Positions 1 through 12,143 of a stretch of DNA of 64,000 bases are shown here, piece by piece. The stretch's first letter is position 1, and the number at the start of each line of letters is the position of its first letter. Made by a program: the position numbers and the translations under genes. The stretch comes from Vreelandella olivaria (lineage in GTDB: Bacteria; Pseudomonadota; Gammaproteobacteria; Pseudomonadales; Halomonadaceae). The notes beneath the pieces were generated by a model that was not told where the DNA came from, made no database searches, and saw only the letters and a program-made list of their open reading frames with translations. The stretch spans positions 496,001-560,000 of the forward strand of contig AP019416.1 in NCBI GenBank assembly GCA_004295565.1, given 5' to 3'.

Positions 1-1
1 C

Positions 2-909
2 CTCAAGGTGAAAGAGCCGCAGCCGGACGAGGTGGCGCGACTCACCCCACAGCATACGCTGTTCACCTATCTGCACCTGGCCGCCGAAGAGCCCCTTACC
101 CGTGAGCTGATGGAGAGCGGTGCCACCTGTATCGCCTATGAAACCATTACCGATGCCCGCGGCGGCTTGCCGCTTCTGGCTCCTATGAGCACCGTAGCCG
201 GGCGAATGGCGGTGCAAGCAGGGGCTCATAGCCTGGAGAAGGCGCAGGGCGGTGCTGGCGTGTTGCTGCCCGGTGTGCCGGGCGTGGCGCCGGGTAAGGT
301 CACCGTGATTGGTGGCGGTGTGGTGGGCGAAAACGCTGCCCGTATGGCGTTGGGGTTAGGCGCAGAGGTCACTATTCTGGATAAGTCGTTAGCGCGATTG
401 GAAGTGCTGGATGACCGCTATCAGGGCCGCATCAAAACGGTTTACTCCACCGCAGACGCCCTGGAAACGGCCACCCGTGAGTCAGATATGATCATTGGTG
501 CGGTGCTGGTGCCCGGCGCCGCAGCGCCAAAATTGATTACGCGCAGTATGCTGGCCGATATGAAGCCCGGCAGCGTGCTGGTCGATGTGGCCATCGACCA
601 GGGCGGCTGTTTTGAAACCAGCAAGCCCACCACCCATGCCGAGCCGACCTATATCGTCGATGGGGTGGTGCACTACTGTGTCGCCAATATGCCCGGCGCG
701 GTGGCGCGTACGTCCACCCAGGGCTGACCAACGCCACGCTGCCCTTTGTGCTCGCCCTGGCGGATAAAGGCTGGCAGCAGGCGCTACGAGACGACCCGCA
801 CTTCCTGCCGGGCCTGAACGTGCACGCGGGTCAAGTCACTTACCAGGCCGTGGCAGACGCCTTCGGACTGGAGAGCAGCGATCCTGCGCGCGTTGTTGCA
901 GCTAACTAA
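2..909 (+). CDS. ald: Alanine dehydrogenase, 5'-truncated by window, one frame break
   Basis: NAD-dependent alanine dehydrogenase (L-alanine to pyruvate plus ammonia), cytosolic. The window opens inside the gene: the reading frame is already open at base 2, and the KVKEPQ and YLHLA segments seen first carry the family's catalytic Lys and His, so roughly 70 N-terminal residues are missing. A Rossmann motif ([13 protein letters not shown]) lies near base 310. The frame breaks at about 721, in CAGGGCTGACC, where one base of a G run seems lost; the next frame continues [16 protein letters not shown] to the TAA at 907-909, the usual C-terminus of the family. I treat the break as a sequence error. 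Identification is sure; whether the intact gene is functional in the organism cannot be judged from the fragment. Confidence 0.93.
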
Positions 910-981
910 GTTATCGGAAGCTAGTGGCTGGCGGCTAATCAATTAGTCGCATCGGGGCTGTCGATCAGGGCTTAGGTTGGC

Positions 982-1230
982 TCAGTAGTGGGGCGGCACA
1001 TCATCCTCGGGGCGCTGACCGCCCTGGGGCTCGCTTGCCTGGAGTGCCTGGTGCTGCTCACGTAGGCGTTCGCGCATCAGGCCGCTGAGCTGCTCCAGTT
1101 TTTCCAGGCGTCGCTCCTGCTGAACCACGGCTTGATCCAGGGTGTCCAGCCAGTGCTCTTGGTGGGCGAGTCGGCTCTCTAAAGATTCAAGGCGTTGAGC
1201 CAGGTCAGCAGGCGATAATTCGTGGGTCAT
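982..1230 (-). CDS. slyX: SlyX family coiled-coil protein
   Basis: Small 82-residue protein of unknown biochemical role. The sequence is almost one continuous amphipathic coiled coil (repeated Leu/Glu/Arg heptads over residues 8-55), followed by a Gln/Pro-rich tail ending DVPPHY, which is the family's characteristic C-terminus. It is intact and the length matches the family (about 70-80 aa). It reads away from the neighbouring cold-shock-domain gene, with about 110 bases between the two starts, so the two probably have divergent promoters there. Confidence 0.9.
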   Translation of the reverse strand: MTHELSPADLAQRLESLESRLAHQEHWLDTLDQAVVQQERRLEKLEQLSGLMRERLREQHQALQASEPQGGQRPEDDVPPHY

Positions 1231-1342
1231 GATATCATTGCAACCTTATGTAGTAGTATGCCAGTGCTATTGGGAATGGGCCTGATAGTGCCGGTATTGT
1301 CCTTCGTCTGTTACCCATACAACAAGAGAGCTTTTTTTTTCT

Positions 1343-1882
1343 ATGAACCCAAAAGTTGTGTTTCGCTGTTTCTTAATCAGTGTATTACTTGCCGCCCCCA
1401 CGCCACTTTTGCTGGCGGGGATTGTTCATTTAACCGATAGTGCCCTCGCCGAGCTGTGGATGGCCGAGCTGGCAATCAGTGGAGTTAGCGGTGTCTATAT
1501 TGCCGTTGCTATAGGTAGTTTTATTGTTCTGTGGATTGGCACATTAGCGTCTGCCGCTTTTGCGCCCTCGATTGTGGTGGCGCCGGTGGCTCATGCCAAG
1601 CCAACATCACGCCAACCCCAGGCAGCCGCTCCGTTGGACGATGATGAGGAAGAAGATGTCATCGATCCTAACGATGGCCGTGAAGAGGGTGAAGTGAAGT
1701 GGTTCAACACCAACAAAGGCTACGGTTTTATTACCCGCGATAATGGCGAAGATGTGTTTGTACACTTCCGGGCCATTCGGGGCCGTGGGCCGCGTATGCT
1801 GGCAGAAGGCCAAATCGTGCGTTATCACGTGATTAAAAATGAGCGTGGTTTGCAGGCCGACGATGTCAGTATTATCGAGTGA
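1343..1882 (+). CDS. Membrane-anchored cold-shock-domain protein
   Basis: A 179-residue protein in three parts: two predicted membrane segments (about residues 8-32 and 48-75), an acidic linker (DDDEEEDVIDPND, about 108-120), then a complete cold-shock domain (about 115-179). The domain keeps both nucleic-acid-binding motifs, RNP1 (KGYGFI) and RNP2 (VFVHF), and the GEVKWFN start typical of CspA. Free CspA-type proteins are about 70 aa, so this is an RNA/ssDNA-binding domain tethered to the inner membrane, presumably facing the cytoplasm. The start is ATG 1343, behind AAGAGAG and a T10 tract. Intact. Its role is unknown; RNA chaperoning at the membrane is an inference. Confidence 0.85.
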   Translation: MNPKVVFRCFLISVLLAAPTPLLLAGIVHLTDSALAELWMAELAISGVSGVYIAVAIGSFIVLWIGTLASAAFAPSIVVAPVAHAKPTSRQPQAAAPLDDDEEEDVIDPNDGREEGEVKWFNTNKGYGFITRDNGEDVFVHFRAIRGRGPRMLAEGQIVRYHVIKNERGLQADDVSIIE

Positions 1883-1917
1883 GTCTTACGGCTAGCTAAA
1901 TGGTTAGTTGGATAGCA

Positions 1918-1950
1918 AACGACCCCGCCTTGGCGGGGTCGTTGTCGTTT
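1918..1950 (+). terminator. Rho-independent terminator, probably bidirectional
   Basis: AACGACCCCGCC and its exact complement GGCGGGGTCGTT form a 12-bp stem with a TT centre (in practice a 10-11 bp stem with a small loop), followed by TGTCGTTT on the plus strand. It lies between two convergent genes, the cold-shock-domain gene (ends 1882) and the minus-strand gene ending at 1961, and can serve both. Confidence 0.8.
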
Positions 1951-1960
1951 AAGCGCTCGC

Positions 1961-2346
1961 TTAACGCCCTGAATCGGGCCACTCTATTGCTCCCTCTTTA
2001 CCGCCGGGCAGCACCTGCCAGAAACGGTCAGGGTCATCGCCGGGGTGCCAGCCGCCTAGAGAGCAGCGCACCTCTGTTTGCAACGCTTCCGCGGCCTGTT
2101 GGGCACACTCCTGGTCGGTCATCCAGGGCGTGTGGCTGCTATCAAACCAGAGGCTGGCAAAGCCATCAGCGGCTTTATCGACCAACAGTACCGGCACGCA
2201 GTCGCCCTGGTATTGGCCGCGGGTTTTCCATTGGCCTTTACCTGCTGGGCTAAGCGGTGGTGCGATCAGTGTGCTTTTCAACCACTCATTGAGCGCATCA
2301 AGCGACACGCTGGCCAGGTAAATCTCTATATCGGGGTAACGCTCCA

Positions 2347-2350
<4 letters not shown>
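1961..2350 (-). CDS. Conserved-looking protein of unknown function after dapE
   Basis: 129 residues, intact, no signal peptide or membrane segment, rich in Trp and Asp; I do not recognise the family. Its ATG at 2350 overlaps the dapE stop codon (ATGA), so it is almost certainly the last gene of the dapD-dapE transcript and translationally coupled to dapE. A second ATG follows at once (2347). The region [19 protein letters not shown] suggests an alpha/beta fold, but no catalytic motif is evident. It ends at the bidirectional terminator. Confidence 0.7.
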
Positions 2351-4529
<2,179 letters not shown>

Positions 4530-4576
4530 AAGAGTTGTCCTGTGAGTGTTAGTGGTCAAAATAGGTGTGTTAATGC

Positions 4577-4921
4577 TTAGCCGCTTAGCTTGTCGTAATC
4601 GCCGTCGCGGTAGCCGACTAAGATGGTGCCATCGTCTTTTTCCAGCAGCGGCCGCTTAAGCAGCGTAGGGTATTTCATCAGTAGCTGGCGGGCGGAATTG
4701 GCGTCGTAATCTTTCTCTTCATCGGAGAGCTCGCGCCAGGTTTTGCTGCGCGTGTTAATGACCTCGACCAGCGGCACGCGATGTAAAATATGCTCCAGCA
4801 GTGCAGCGGACAGGCCATCTTTGCGCAGGTCGTGGGTTTTATACAGCAGCGCTTTTTCATCCAAGGCTTTACGCGCTTTGCGGCAGGTATCGCAGTTATC
4901 GATGATATACAGCGTCAGCAT
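4577..4921 (-). CDS. ArsC/Spx-family thioredoxin-fold protein (YffB-like)
   Basis: 114 residues, intact. A thioredoxin-fold protein of the arsenate-reductase-like superfamily, with a CDTC (CxxC) motif at residues 10-13, YxTHDLRKDG after it and the C-terminal RPLLEKDDGTILVGYRDGDY typical of the YffB branch. That branch is not a proven arsenate reductase; glutathione-dependent thiol reductase activity is the usual suggestion. It lies between dapC and dapD on the same strand, the same arrangement as yffB next to dap genes in other gammaproteobacteria. Confidence 0.85.
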   Translation of the reverse strand: MLTLYIIDNCDTCRKARKALDEKALLYKTHDLRKDGLSAALLEHILHRVPLVEVINTRSKTWRELSDEEKDYDANSARQLLMKYPTLLKRPLLEKDDGTILVGYRDGDYDKLSG

Positions 4922-4960
4922 ATGGCCTCCCTAGCATGTTGAAACAGAGTGTTGAATTAG

Positions 4961-6154
4961 TTAACCGCGCTCTACGAGATGACGAATGCGTTGGGCGGCT
5001 TCCAGCGTGGGTGCCAGCTCAGCCACCAGCGCAAGGCGTAAACGGCCCGCGCCGGGGTTAACGCTGTTTGCACCCGTGCGGCCCATTAGGCTGCCGGGCA
5101 GTACGCTAACGTGCTGCTCGGCAAACAGCCGCCGGGTGAAGGCGATATCGTCGCCACCCGGTACCGCAGGCCATAGGTAAAAGCTAGCTTGCGGTGCGGG
5201 AAAATCCATGACCGGGGCAAGTACATCGGTCACCGCGCTAAATTTTTCCCGATAGGCGTCACGGTTGGCACGTACGTGCTGTTCATCCTGCCAGGCGGCG
5301 ATAGAAGCGTGCTGCAGCGGCAGCGACATGGCGCAGCCGTGGTAAGTGCGGTAGCGTTTAAACGGCGTGAGCAGTGCCGCATCCCCCGCCACAAAGCCCG
5401 AGCGCAGCCCCGGTAGGTTGGAGCGTTTGGAGAGCGAGTGAAACACCACACAGCGCCGGTAGTCATTACGCCCCAGCTCGGCACAGGCTTGCAGCAACCC
5501 TGGTGGTGGGGTGGCTTCGTCGAGGTAGAGCTCCGAGTAACACTCGTCCGAGGCGATAATAAAATCGTGTTCATCGGCCAGTGCAATGAGCTGCTTAAAC
5601 TCCTCGACCGGGGTAACGGCACCGGTCGGGTTGCCCGGCGAGCAGATAAACACGATCTGTACGTCGCGCCACGTCGCGGCGGGCACGGCGCTAACATCAG
5701 GGCGAAAATTATTCTCAGCGGTACAGTCTAAATAGAGCGGCTCGCCGCCTGCCAGCAGCGTTGCACCTTCGTAGATTTGATAAAAGGATTGGGCACCGCC
5801 ACTTTCGCCGGGCGGCTGCGATCCAACGCTGCCTGCACAAAGGCAAAATGGCTTCCCGCGTGCCGTTAACGGGCACCACGTGCCGCTCGCTGTCGAGTTC
5901 GCGCAGCTGAAAGCGCTGGCTTGCCCAGTGGGCGATGGTTTGGCGGAGCGCGGGTAGGCCGTTGGTCGCCGGATAACGGGCCATTTCCAGCTGGTGCGCC
6001 ACCAGCGCTTCAAGCGCCGCGGGGTAGGGCGCGTGCTGGGGTTCGCCAATGGTCAGCGGGATATGCGTCAAGTCAGCCGGGGTGTTAGTTCGGCTTTCAG
6101 CGCGGCCAGCTTTTCAAACGGGTAGGGATGCAGGGCGTCGAGGTCGGCGTTCAT
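4961..6154 (-). CDS. dapC: Succinyldiaminopimelate transaminase, three frame breaks
   Basis: PLP-dependent class I/II aminotransferase making N-succinyl-LL-diaminopimelate from the 6-oxo precursor. Motifs: LTIGEPQH near the start, FICSPGNPTGAV, the PLP-lysine segment FHSLSKRSNLPGLRSGF, and a C-terminal RLALVAE. Joined length is about 398 aa. Breaks: about 6080 (CCCC for CCCCC before ADLTHIPLT), about 5846 (TTTT for TTTTT, to read EAIFAFVQAALDR) and about 5783 (one base lost in CCTTTT before YQIYEGATL). Start ATG 6154 (MNADLDALHPYPF) has GGAAAC upstream. First of the four-gene dapC/yffB-like/dapD/dapE series. Confidence 0.92.
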
Positions 6155-6257
6155 GATGTTTCCGTTGATGGCTGGCGGCGTAAACCGTCGATTATAGGCA
6201 AGCACCGGTGCAGGCTCAAACCTAACCGGGCGATCATCGTTCGTGAGCAGGCTTGTC

Positions 6258-6411
6258 GGTGCCGAGGGCAGGTTTCCGCGAGGGCGCTGTGAACCCGTCC
6301 GCGGGCGCTACTTTCGACATCTGACCGCCATGGATGGCGGAAATGCCGGAATTGTTGGGAACATTTTCCGGCCCTGGCGAAAGACCCTCGCTCCAACCTG
6401 CCCTCGGCACC
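6258..6411. repeat. 154-bp element bounded by perfect 17-bp inverted repeats
   Basis: Fills most of the 290-base gap between glnD and dapC. GGTGCCGAGGGCAGGTT (6258-6274) recurs as its exact reverse complement at 6395-6411. Just inside, after a 3-base mismatch, GCGAGGG at about 6278-6284 pairs with CCCTCGC. Within lie three smaller hairpins: CCCG-TCCG-CGGG near 6294-6305, CCGCCAT-GG-ATGGCGG at 6325-6340, and CCGGAA...TTCCGG at 6346-6371. The whole can fold as a long closing stem with a multibranched interior. No coding region is convincing. It could be a non-autonomous mobile element (MITE), a dispersed intergenic repeat or a structured RNA. I saw no second copy in this window and no obvious target-site duplication. 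Confidence 0.75.
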
Positions 6412-6443
6412 TAGTTACCTGCACGCTTAACAGCAGTTATTTC

Positions 6444-9116
6444 TCAAACCCCCAGCACCTCAATCAAACGTTCGCGCAGCTGCTGCTGGCGCTCGGGGTC
6501 GGTCAGTGGTTCGCCTGCCTTGGTGGTGATGAAAAGACGTCTTCTACCCGTTCGCCGAGGGTGGCGATTTTGGCCGCAGACAGCGAGATATCCTGCTCCA
6601 TAAAGATACGCCCGACCCGAGCCAGTAGGCCGGGGCGGTCGGTGCCGTTAGTTCCAGCAACGTGCGCTCGTTGGCTGGATCCTGCTCAATCAGTACCTCC
6701 GTGGGTACCTTGAAGTGCTTGAGCTGGCGCGGCGTATGGCGGGTGACGATATCCGGATAGTCGTCCGGGTCATCGAGCTCTTCCACCAGGTGTTGGCGCA
6801 TCTCTTCGATATGGCCCGGGTCACGTATGGGCTGGCCGTGATTGTCGAGCACAATAAAGGTGTTAAGCGTCCAGTCGTTGTGGGAGGTCGCAATGCGCGC
6901 ATCGTGAATCGAGAGCCCCAACTGCTCCATGGCAGCGGCGGTAGCAGCGAATAGGTCGTCCACCGAACGGGTGTGGATAAACACCTTGGTGCCGCCTTCG
7001 GACATGTCAGCCGTCGGCGCGCTGATCAACACCAACGGCAGCGGTGACTGGTTGTGATTGAGAATGCCCTGGGTCTGCCAAACGATTTCGCTGGGCGCGT
7101 ACTGCAGGAAGTAGTCTTCCCTAGCGATTCCCAGAGATGATCGATTTGCTCCCGATTAACGCCGATGGTTAGCAGCAAAGAGCGCGCTTCGGTGCGCGTT
7201 TCCCGCACCCAGTCGTCGCGGTCGGGCGGATTGTTCAGGCCGCGGCGCAGGGCGCGTTTGGTTTCGGCGTGCAGTTGGCGCAGTAGCGACGCTCGCCAGC
7301 CGTTCCACAGCGTGGGGTTGGTGGCATTGATATCGGCGACGGTGAGCACGTACAGGTAATCCAGCCGGGTTTCGTTACGCACGATCAGGGCGAAATCACG
7401 AATGACGTCGGGATCGCTGATGTCGCGCTTTTGCGCGGTCATCGACATCAACAGATGGTGCTCCACCAGCCAACTGACCAAGTTGGTATCGTGAACCGAG
7501 ATGTTATGGCGCTGGCAGAACTGCTCAACGTCCCTGGCGCCAATCTCCGAGTGATCGCCACCGCGGCCCTTGCCGATATCGTGAAACAGGCCGGCAATCC
7601 ACAGTAGATCCAGCTTGGGCAGTTGCTGCATTAGCGCTGCCGCTACCGGGAAGTCGCCTTTCGCTTCCGGTTTGCGGAAATTGTGTAGAAATTTGAGCAG
7701 TAGCAGGGTGTGGGCGTCGACCGTATATATGTGGAACAGGTCGTGCTGCATCAGGCCTACCGCGCGGCCAAACTCAGGCAGGTATTTGCCCAGAATGCCG
7801 TAGCGGTTCATGCGCCGTAGCTGGCGGGGAACGTTGCCGGGGGCGCGCATAATGGCCATAAAGAGCCGCTGGTGGCGCGGATCCTCCCGGTAGTGATCGT
7901 CGATCTGGTGGCGGTGGTCGCGAATCAGCCGGATGGTATCCGCACGCACCCCTTCGATTTCGGGGTGCTTGGCCATCAGCAGAAACAGCTCCAGCATCGC
8001 CGCAGGGCGCTCGCGGAACAGGGTTCGCGAACGCACTTGGATATAGCCGCCCTTGGTTTCGAAGCGCTCGTTGAGTTTGACGGTTTCCAGTGTCTCCTTG
8101 CCGCGCAGGATCACTTCGTCAAAGTGTTGCAGCAGCATATCGTTGAGCCCGGCGAGCGCAGTGACATGGCGGTAGTAGCGCTTCATAAACTGCTCAACTG
8201 CCAGACGTTCCGGGGTATCGCGAAAGCCAAACATCTCAGCGATGGTGCGCTGGTGGTCAAACAGCAGGCGGTCTTCGGCGCGGTCGGTGAGCATGTGCAG
8301 GGCGTAACGCACCTGCCACAGGAATGCTTGCCCCTGGCTCAAAATGCGCAGCTCGGCGTCGTTCATAAAGCCGTTGGCAACAATGTCGGTGTACTGCTCG
8401 GTGCCGAAGTGGCGCTTGGCCACCCAGCCGATCATCTGGATATCGCGCAGCCCGCCGGGGGAGCTTTTTAAGGTTCGGCTCCAAGTGGTACTCAGAGTTG
8501 TTGTAGCGGTAGTGGCGGGAGATCTGCTCCTGCCACTTGGCTTCAAAGAAGCGGTCGGCGGGCCAAATGTGCTCGGCGCTGAGGCGTTCGCGCATTGCTT
8601 CACGCAGGCTCTCTGGCCCCGCGATCAGGCGTGATTCGAGCAGGTTGGTGATCACCGTCACGTCCGCTTCAGCCTCACGCTCGCAGTCGTTGAGCGAGCG
8701 CACGCTATGGCCAATCTCCAGGCCAATATCCCATAAAAAGGTAATAAAGGCGGTGAGTGGTTCCCGGTAGGCGGTGTCATCGTCCTGCTCCAGCAGTAGC
8801 AGTAGGTCGATATCCGAGTGGGGTGCAGCTCGCCGCGGCCATAGCCGCCTACCGCTACCAGCGCGATACCATCATCGGGCCACTCATGCTGCGCCCAGGC
8901 AATCGCCAATAGCTGATCCAGATACCAGGCGCGGCCGCGCACCAGGTCGCGAATGTCCGCACCGGCGCGAAACTGTTCGTCTAGCCGGGTTTGCAGCTCG
9001 CGTAGTGCGGCCTTGAAGGGGGCCACCGGTGAGCGCGAGCCGGCAAGCTCGGTGCGGAAAAGATCCAGGTCGTAAAGCGTAGTGTCCGGCTCAAACCGGT
9101 GGTGGTGAAGGAGCAT
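6444..9116 (-). CDS. glnD: Bifunctional uridylyltransferase / uridylyl-removing enzyme, five frame breaks
   Basis: Nitrogen sensor that uridylylates and deuridylylates PII proteins in response to glutamine. Domains in order: nucleotidyltransferase ([20 protein letters not shown]), GlnE/GlnD-type linker, HD domain ([19 protein letters not shown]) and two ACT domains, ending [11 protein letters not shown]. Joined length is about 890 aa, the family norm. Breaks: about 8828 (C lost), 8467 (A gained, to read [10 protein letters not shown]), 7120 (G lost), 6642 (G lost) and 6538 (T lost, to read [11 protein letters not shown]). The ATG at 9116 overlaps the map stop codon (TGATG), so the two genes are coupled as in E. 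coli. Confidence 0.95.
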
Positions 9117-9906
9117 CAGTTGGTTAGAAAACTGAAGTCTTCATCGCCACGCGCGGTCAGCACTTCAACACCGCCCTCGGTCACCAGCAACGTGTGTTCC
9201 CACTGCGCTGAAAGGCTGCGATCTTTGGTGACGGCGGTCCAGCCATCGCGCAGCACTTTGGTTTTATAGCCGCCGACGTTAATCATCGGCTCGATGGTAA
9301 AGCACATGCCTGCGGCGAGTTTGATGTCGGCGTCGGGGGCGTAGCCGTCGTAGTGCAAAAACTGCGGCTCTTCGTGGAACTCGGCGCCGATGCCGTGGCC
9401 GCAGAAGTCGCGTACCACGGAGTAGCCGTGCTCTTCAGCGTGTTTTTGAATCACCCGGGCGAGTTCAGAGAGGCGCACGCCGGGTTTGACCCGCTCAATG
9501 CTTTTATACAAGCACTCTTGGGTCACGCGGCATAGTCGTTCGCCCTGGATCGTCTCACCTACCACGAACATTACGCTGGAGTCGCCGTGATAGCCGTCGC
9601 TGGTTTTGACGGTGATATCCAGGTTCATGATATCGCCATTTTTAAGCTTCTTGGCGTCGTCGGGGATGCCGTGGCACACCACGTGGTTGATCGACGTACA
9701 GGTCGCTTTGGGAAAGCCGTGGTAGTTCAGCGGTGCCGGGGCTGACCCCAGCTCGTTAACAATATACTCATGACAGAGACGGTCGATTTCACCCGTGCTG
9801 ATACCCGCTTGGATATGGGGGTGATCATTTCGATCACGCTAGCCGCTTGGCGCCCGGCTTCGCGCATGTGTTCGATTTCAGAAGGCGTCTTGATAGGAAC
9901 GTTCAT
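9116..9906 (-). CDS. map: Type I methionine aminopeptidase, one frame break
   Basis: Removes the N-terminal Met from nascent proteins using two metal ions. Ligands are visible: Asp pair in NLDITVKTSDGYHGD, His in CGHGIGAEFHEEP, Glu in FTIEPM and Glu in WEHTLLV. About 263 aa, the same as E. coli. The break at about 9819 is CCCCC for CCCCCC, needed to read EMITPHIQAGISTGEIDR. Start ATG 9906 (MNVPIKTPSEIEHMREAG) is divergent from rpsB, a conserved arrangement; 330 bases separate the two starts. Confidence 0.95.
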
Positions 9907-9975
9907 GAATGCTCGATATGAATGCAGAGTGGAAAATTGAATGGCGCAATTTAAGACCGTCAAACGGGGTGCGAC

Positions 9976-10020
9976 TTCATCTTGGCAATGATCTATGGTA
10001 TAAAGCCGCGCGCTTTCCTG
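9976..10020 (+). promoter_or_regulatory. Likely rpsB promoter with GC-rich discriminator
   Basis: TATGGTATAAAG (-10 TATAAA at 9999-10004) lies 17 bases from a weak -35 (TTCATC, 9976-9981) and is followed directly by GCCGCGCGC. A good -10, a poor -35 and a GC discriminator are the features of stringently controlled ribosomal promoters, and the pattern resembles what I recall of the enterobacterial rpsB promoter. Inference from sequence only. Confidence 0.55.
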
Positions 10021-10236
10021 CAATCGTGATTCCGAGCTTCTTGGCTGGGAAGGACGCAGTAGGGCAGGGCGATGAATCCGCATTATGCCTCTCAAGAGAC
10101 ACAATGCTCACTATCAAGCCTTAAAAACACACATGCACCGGCACATGGTCCCGGTGCCGCTGGCAACGTCTAACGTGGTCAACGGTCGGATCCATGGGGT
10201 GCGTGGAGGCCTAACCCGAGTTTTAGGAGTTCTACC
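10021..10236 (+). promoter_or_regulatory. rpsB 5' leader with hairpin
   Basis: About 215 bases of probable untranslated leader. GCACCGG (10135-10141) pairs with CCGGTGC (10151-10157) around a 9-base loop. In enterobacteria the rpsB leader is the target of S2 autoregulation, so this hairpin is a candidate S2-binding structure. An open frame from 10085 runs into rpsB only because of the break at 10266 and is not a gene. The Shine-Dalgarno TAGGAG lies at about 10224-10229. Confidence 0.4.
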
Positions 10237-10984
10237 ATGTCTCACGTTAATATGCGTGACCTGCTTAGCAGGTGCTCACTTCGGCCACCAGACCAAGTAC
10301 TGGAACCCGAAGATGAGCAAATTTATCTTCGGCGCGCGCAACAAGATTCACATCATCAACCTTGAGCACACCCTTCCGGCGCTGAACGAAGCGATCGATG
10401 TGGTCGAGAAAATGGCGGCATCCAACAACAAGATTTTGTTTGTTGGCACCAAGCGCAGCGCTAGCAAGGTAATTAAAGAAGAAGCTAACCGTGCTGGTCA
10501 GCCCTTCGTCAACCATCGCTGGTTGGGCGGCATGTTGACTAACTTCAAGACCATCCGTCAGTCCATTAAGCGTCTGCGTGATCTTGAAACCATGCGCGAA
10601 GACGGCACGTTCGAGAAGCTGACCAAGAAAGAAGTCTTGATGGCGACTCGCGAGCAGGACAAGCTTGAGCGTTCTATCGGTGGTATCAAGAACATGGGCG
10701 GCCTGCCGGACGCACTGTTCGTGATCGACGTTGACCACGAGCGCATCGCGATCAACGAAGCCAACAAGCTGGGCATCCCGGTTATCGGCGTGGTGGATAC
10801 TAACTCCAACCCCGATGGCGTTGACTACGTAATCCCCGGCAACGATGACTCTATCCGCGCTATCCAGATCTACGTAAAAGCGATTGCGGATGCGTGTGGT
10901 CGTGCTAAAGAAGCCAACGCTGAAGAGTTCGTTGAAGTGACCGAAGAGGCCGCTGCAGCTGAAGACAACACTGCCGCTGAGTAA
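10237..10984 (+). CDS. rpsB: 30S ribosomal protein S2, one frame break
   Basis: Small-subunit ribosomal protein S2. Family signatures: [51 protein letters not shown] and [11 protein letters not shown]. About 249 aa with a typical acidic tail rich in Glu/Ala. The true start is ATG 10237 ([10 protein letters not shown]) behind TAGGAG. At about 10266 the sequence CTTAGCAGG lacks two bases of the expected AAA codon ([11 protein letters not shown]), one of the few breaks that is not a single base. The adjacent tsf gene follows after a weak terminator. Confidence 0.96.
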
Positions 10985-11026
10985 GTGCAGCAGTGGGTGC
11001 GGTGAGCAGGTGTTCCGCATCAAGAT

Positions 11027-11047
11027 AAAGGGGCTTTGCCCCTTTTT
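11027..11047 (+). terminator. Terminator between rpsB and tsf
   Basis: AAAGGGGC-TTT-GCCCCTTT with a run of T at 11043-11047: an 8-bp stem, 3-base loop and U tract. A partial terminator between rpsB and tsf is also known in E. coli, where some transcription reads through. Confidence 0.85.
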
Positions 11048-11210
11048 CCCGCCACAGATGAACTGTCTGAGCGGACGAATTTGCCGGCACTCAATACCGG
11101 CCCCGCAATACAGAGAGACATAGGGCAGTGTGATACATGATGGTCATTTATCATGCCTATACTCTGTGTTGCGTCTAACTCTCATAGAACCATTTCAGAG
11201 GTGAATTCTC

Positions 11211-12078
11211 ATGGCAGCTATCAGCGCCTCTCAGGTCAAGGAACTTCGCGAACGTACCGGTCTCGGCATGATGGAGTGTAAAAAGCACTCACCGAAGCCG
11301 ACGGTGATATCGAAGTTGCGATTGAAAACCTGCGCAAAAGCTCCGGCCTAAAAGCGGCGAAGAAAGCCGATCGTATCGCCGCAGAAGGTGTAGTGGTTAC
11401 GCGTGTAGCGGAAGATGGCAGCTACGGCGTAATGGTTGAAATCAACTCCGAGACTGACTTTGTTGCTCGTGATGACAACTTCATCGCGTTTGCCGACAAA
11501 ATCGCGGCGGCTTTCTTTGCGGCCAAAAGTGAAGATGTCGCTGCCGTTATGGCTGGCGAGCTGGAAACTGCCCGCGAGCAGTTGGTTCAGAAAATCGGTG
11601 AGAACATCGGTGTGCGTCGTGCCATCGTTGTGAACGCTGCTGACGGTGGTCTGGTAGGCGAATACGTCCACGGTGGCCGCATTGGCGTTCTGACCGTGCT
11701 GAAAGGCGGTACTTCGGAAGTCGCAAAGACGTTGCGATGCACGTCGCTGCAATTAATCCTGCGGTTGCGCATCCTGCCGATATGCCCCAAGAGCAGTTGG
11801 ATCAGGAAAAGGCGATTATTCTGGCGCAGCCGGATATGGCCGGTAAGCCGGAGCAGATCGCTGAGAAAATGGTTCAGGGTCGCTTGAAAAAGTACCTGGC
11901 AGAAAACAGCCTGACCGAGCAGCCGTTTGTAAAAGATCCTAACCAGACAGTTGCTGAGTTCGTCAAAGCGGCGGGCGGCGAAGTGGTTGGCTTTACGCGC
12001 TTTGAAGTTGGCGAAGGTATCGAGAAAGAAGAAGTCGACTTCGCTAAAGAAGTAATGGAACAGGCTGGCCGTCGCTGA
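11211..12078 (+). CDS. tsf: Elongation factor Ts, two frame breaks
   Basis: Guanine-nucleotide exchange factor for EF-Tu. The N-terminal UBA-like region ([19 protein letters not shown]) and the core motif [14 protein letters not shown] are both present; about 290 aa. Breaks: about 11282 (AAAAA for AAAAAA, to read [11 protein letters not shown]) and about 11727 (one base lost, to read [14 protein letters not shown]). Start ATG 11211 has AGAGGTG upstream. The 160 bases after the preceding terminator hold only the leader of this gene. Confidence 0.96.
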
Positions 12079-12102
12079 GGTCAGAGGTTTCAGAAAGAAG
12101 AT

Positions 12103-12124
12103 GGCGTGCGCGCGAGCGCACGCC
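12103..12124 (+). terminator. GC hairpin after tsf
   Basis: GGCGTGCGC-GCGA-GCGCACGCC, a perfect 9-bp stem with a GNRA-like loop, 25 bases after the tsf stop. It has no U tract (TTCGCG follows), so it may be a weak terminator or an mRNA-stabilising hairpin rather than an efficient terminator. Confidence 0.5.
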
Positions 12125-12143
12125 TTCGCGTATCCGGCCCCTG

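Noticed and set aside
6243-6713. 156-codon plus-strand frame over the inverted-repeat element and glnD end
   Set aside because: Covers the repeat and runs antisense into glnD; no ribosome site and no recognisable domain.
10085-10236. N-terminal extension of rpsB by 50 codons
   Set aside because: Created by the break at 10266; the proper ATG 10237 has a ribosome site and encodes the conserved S2 start.
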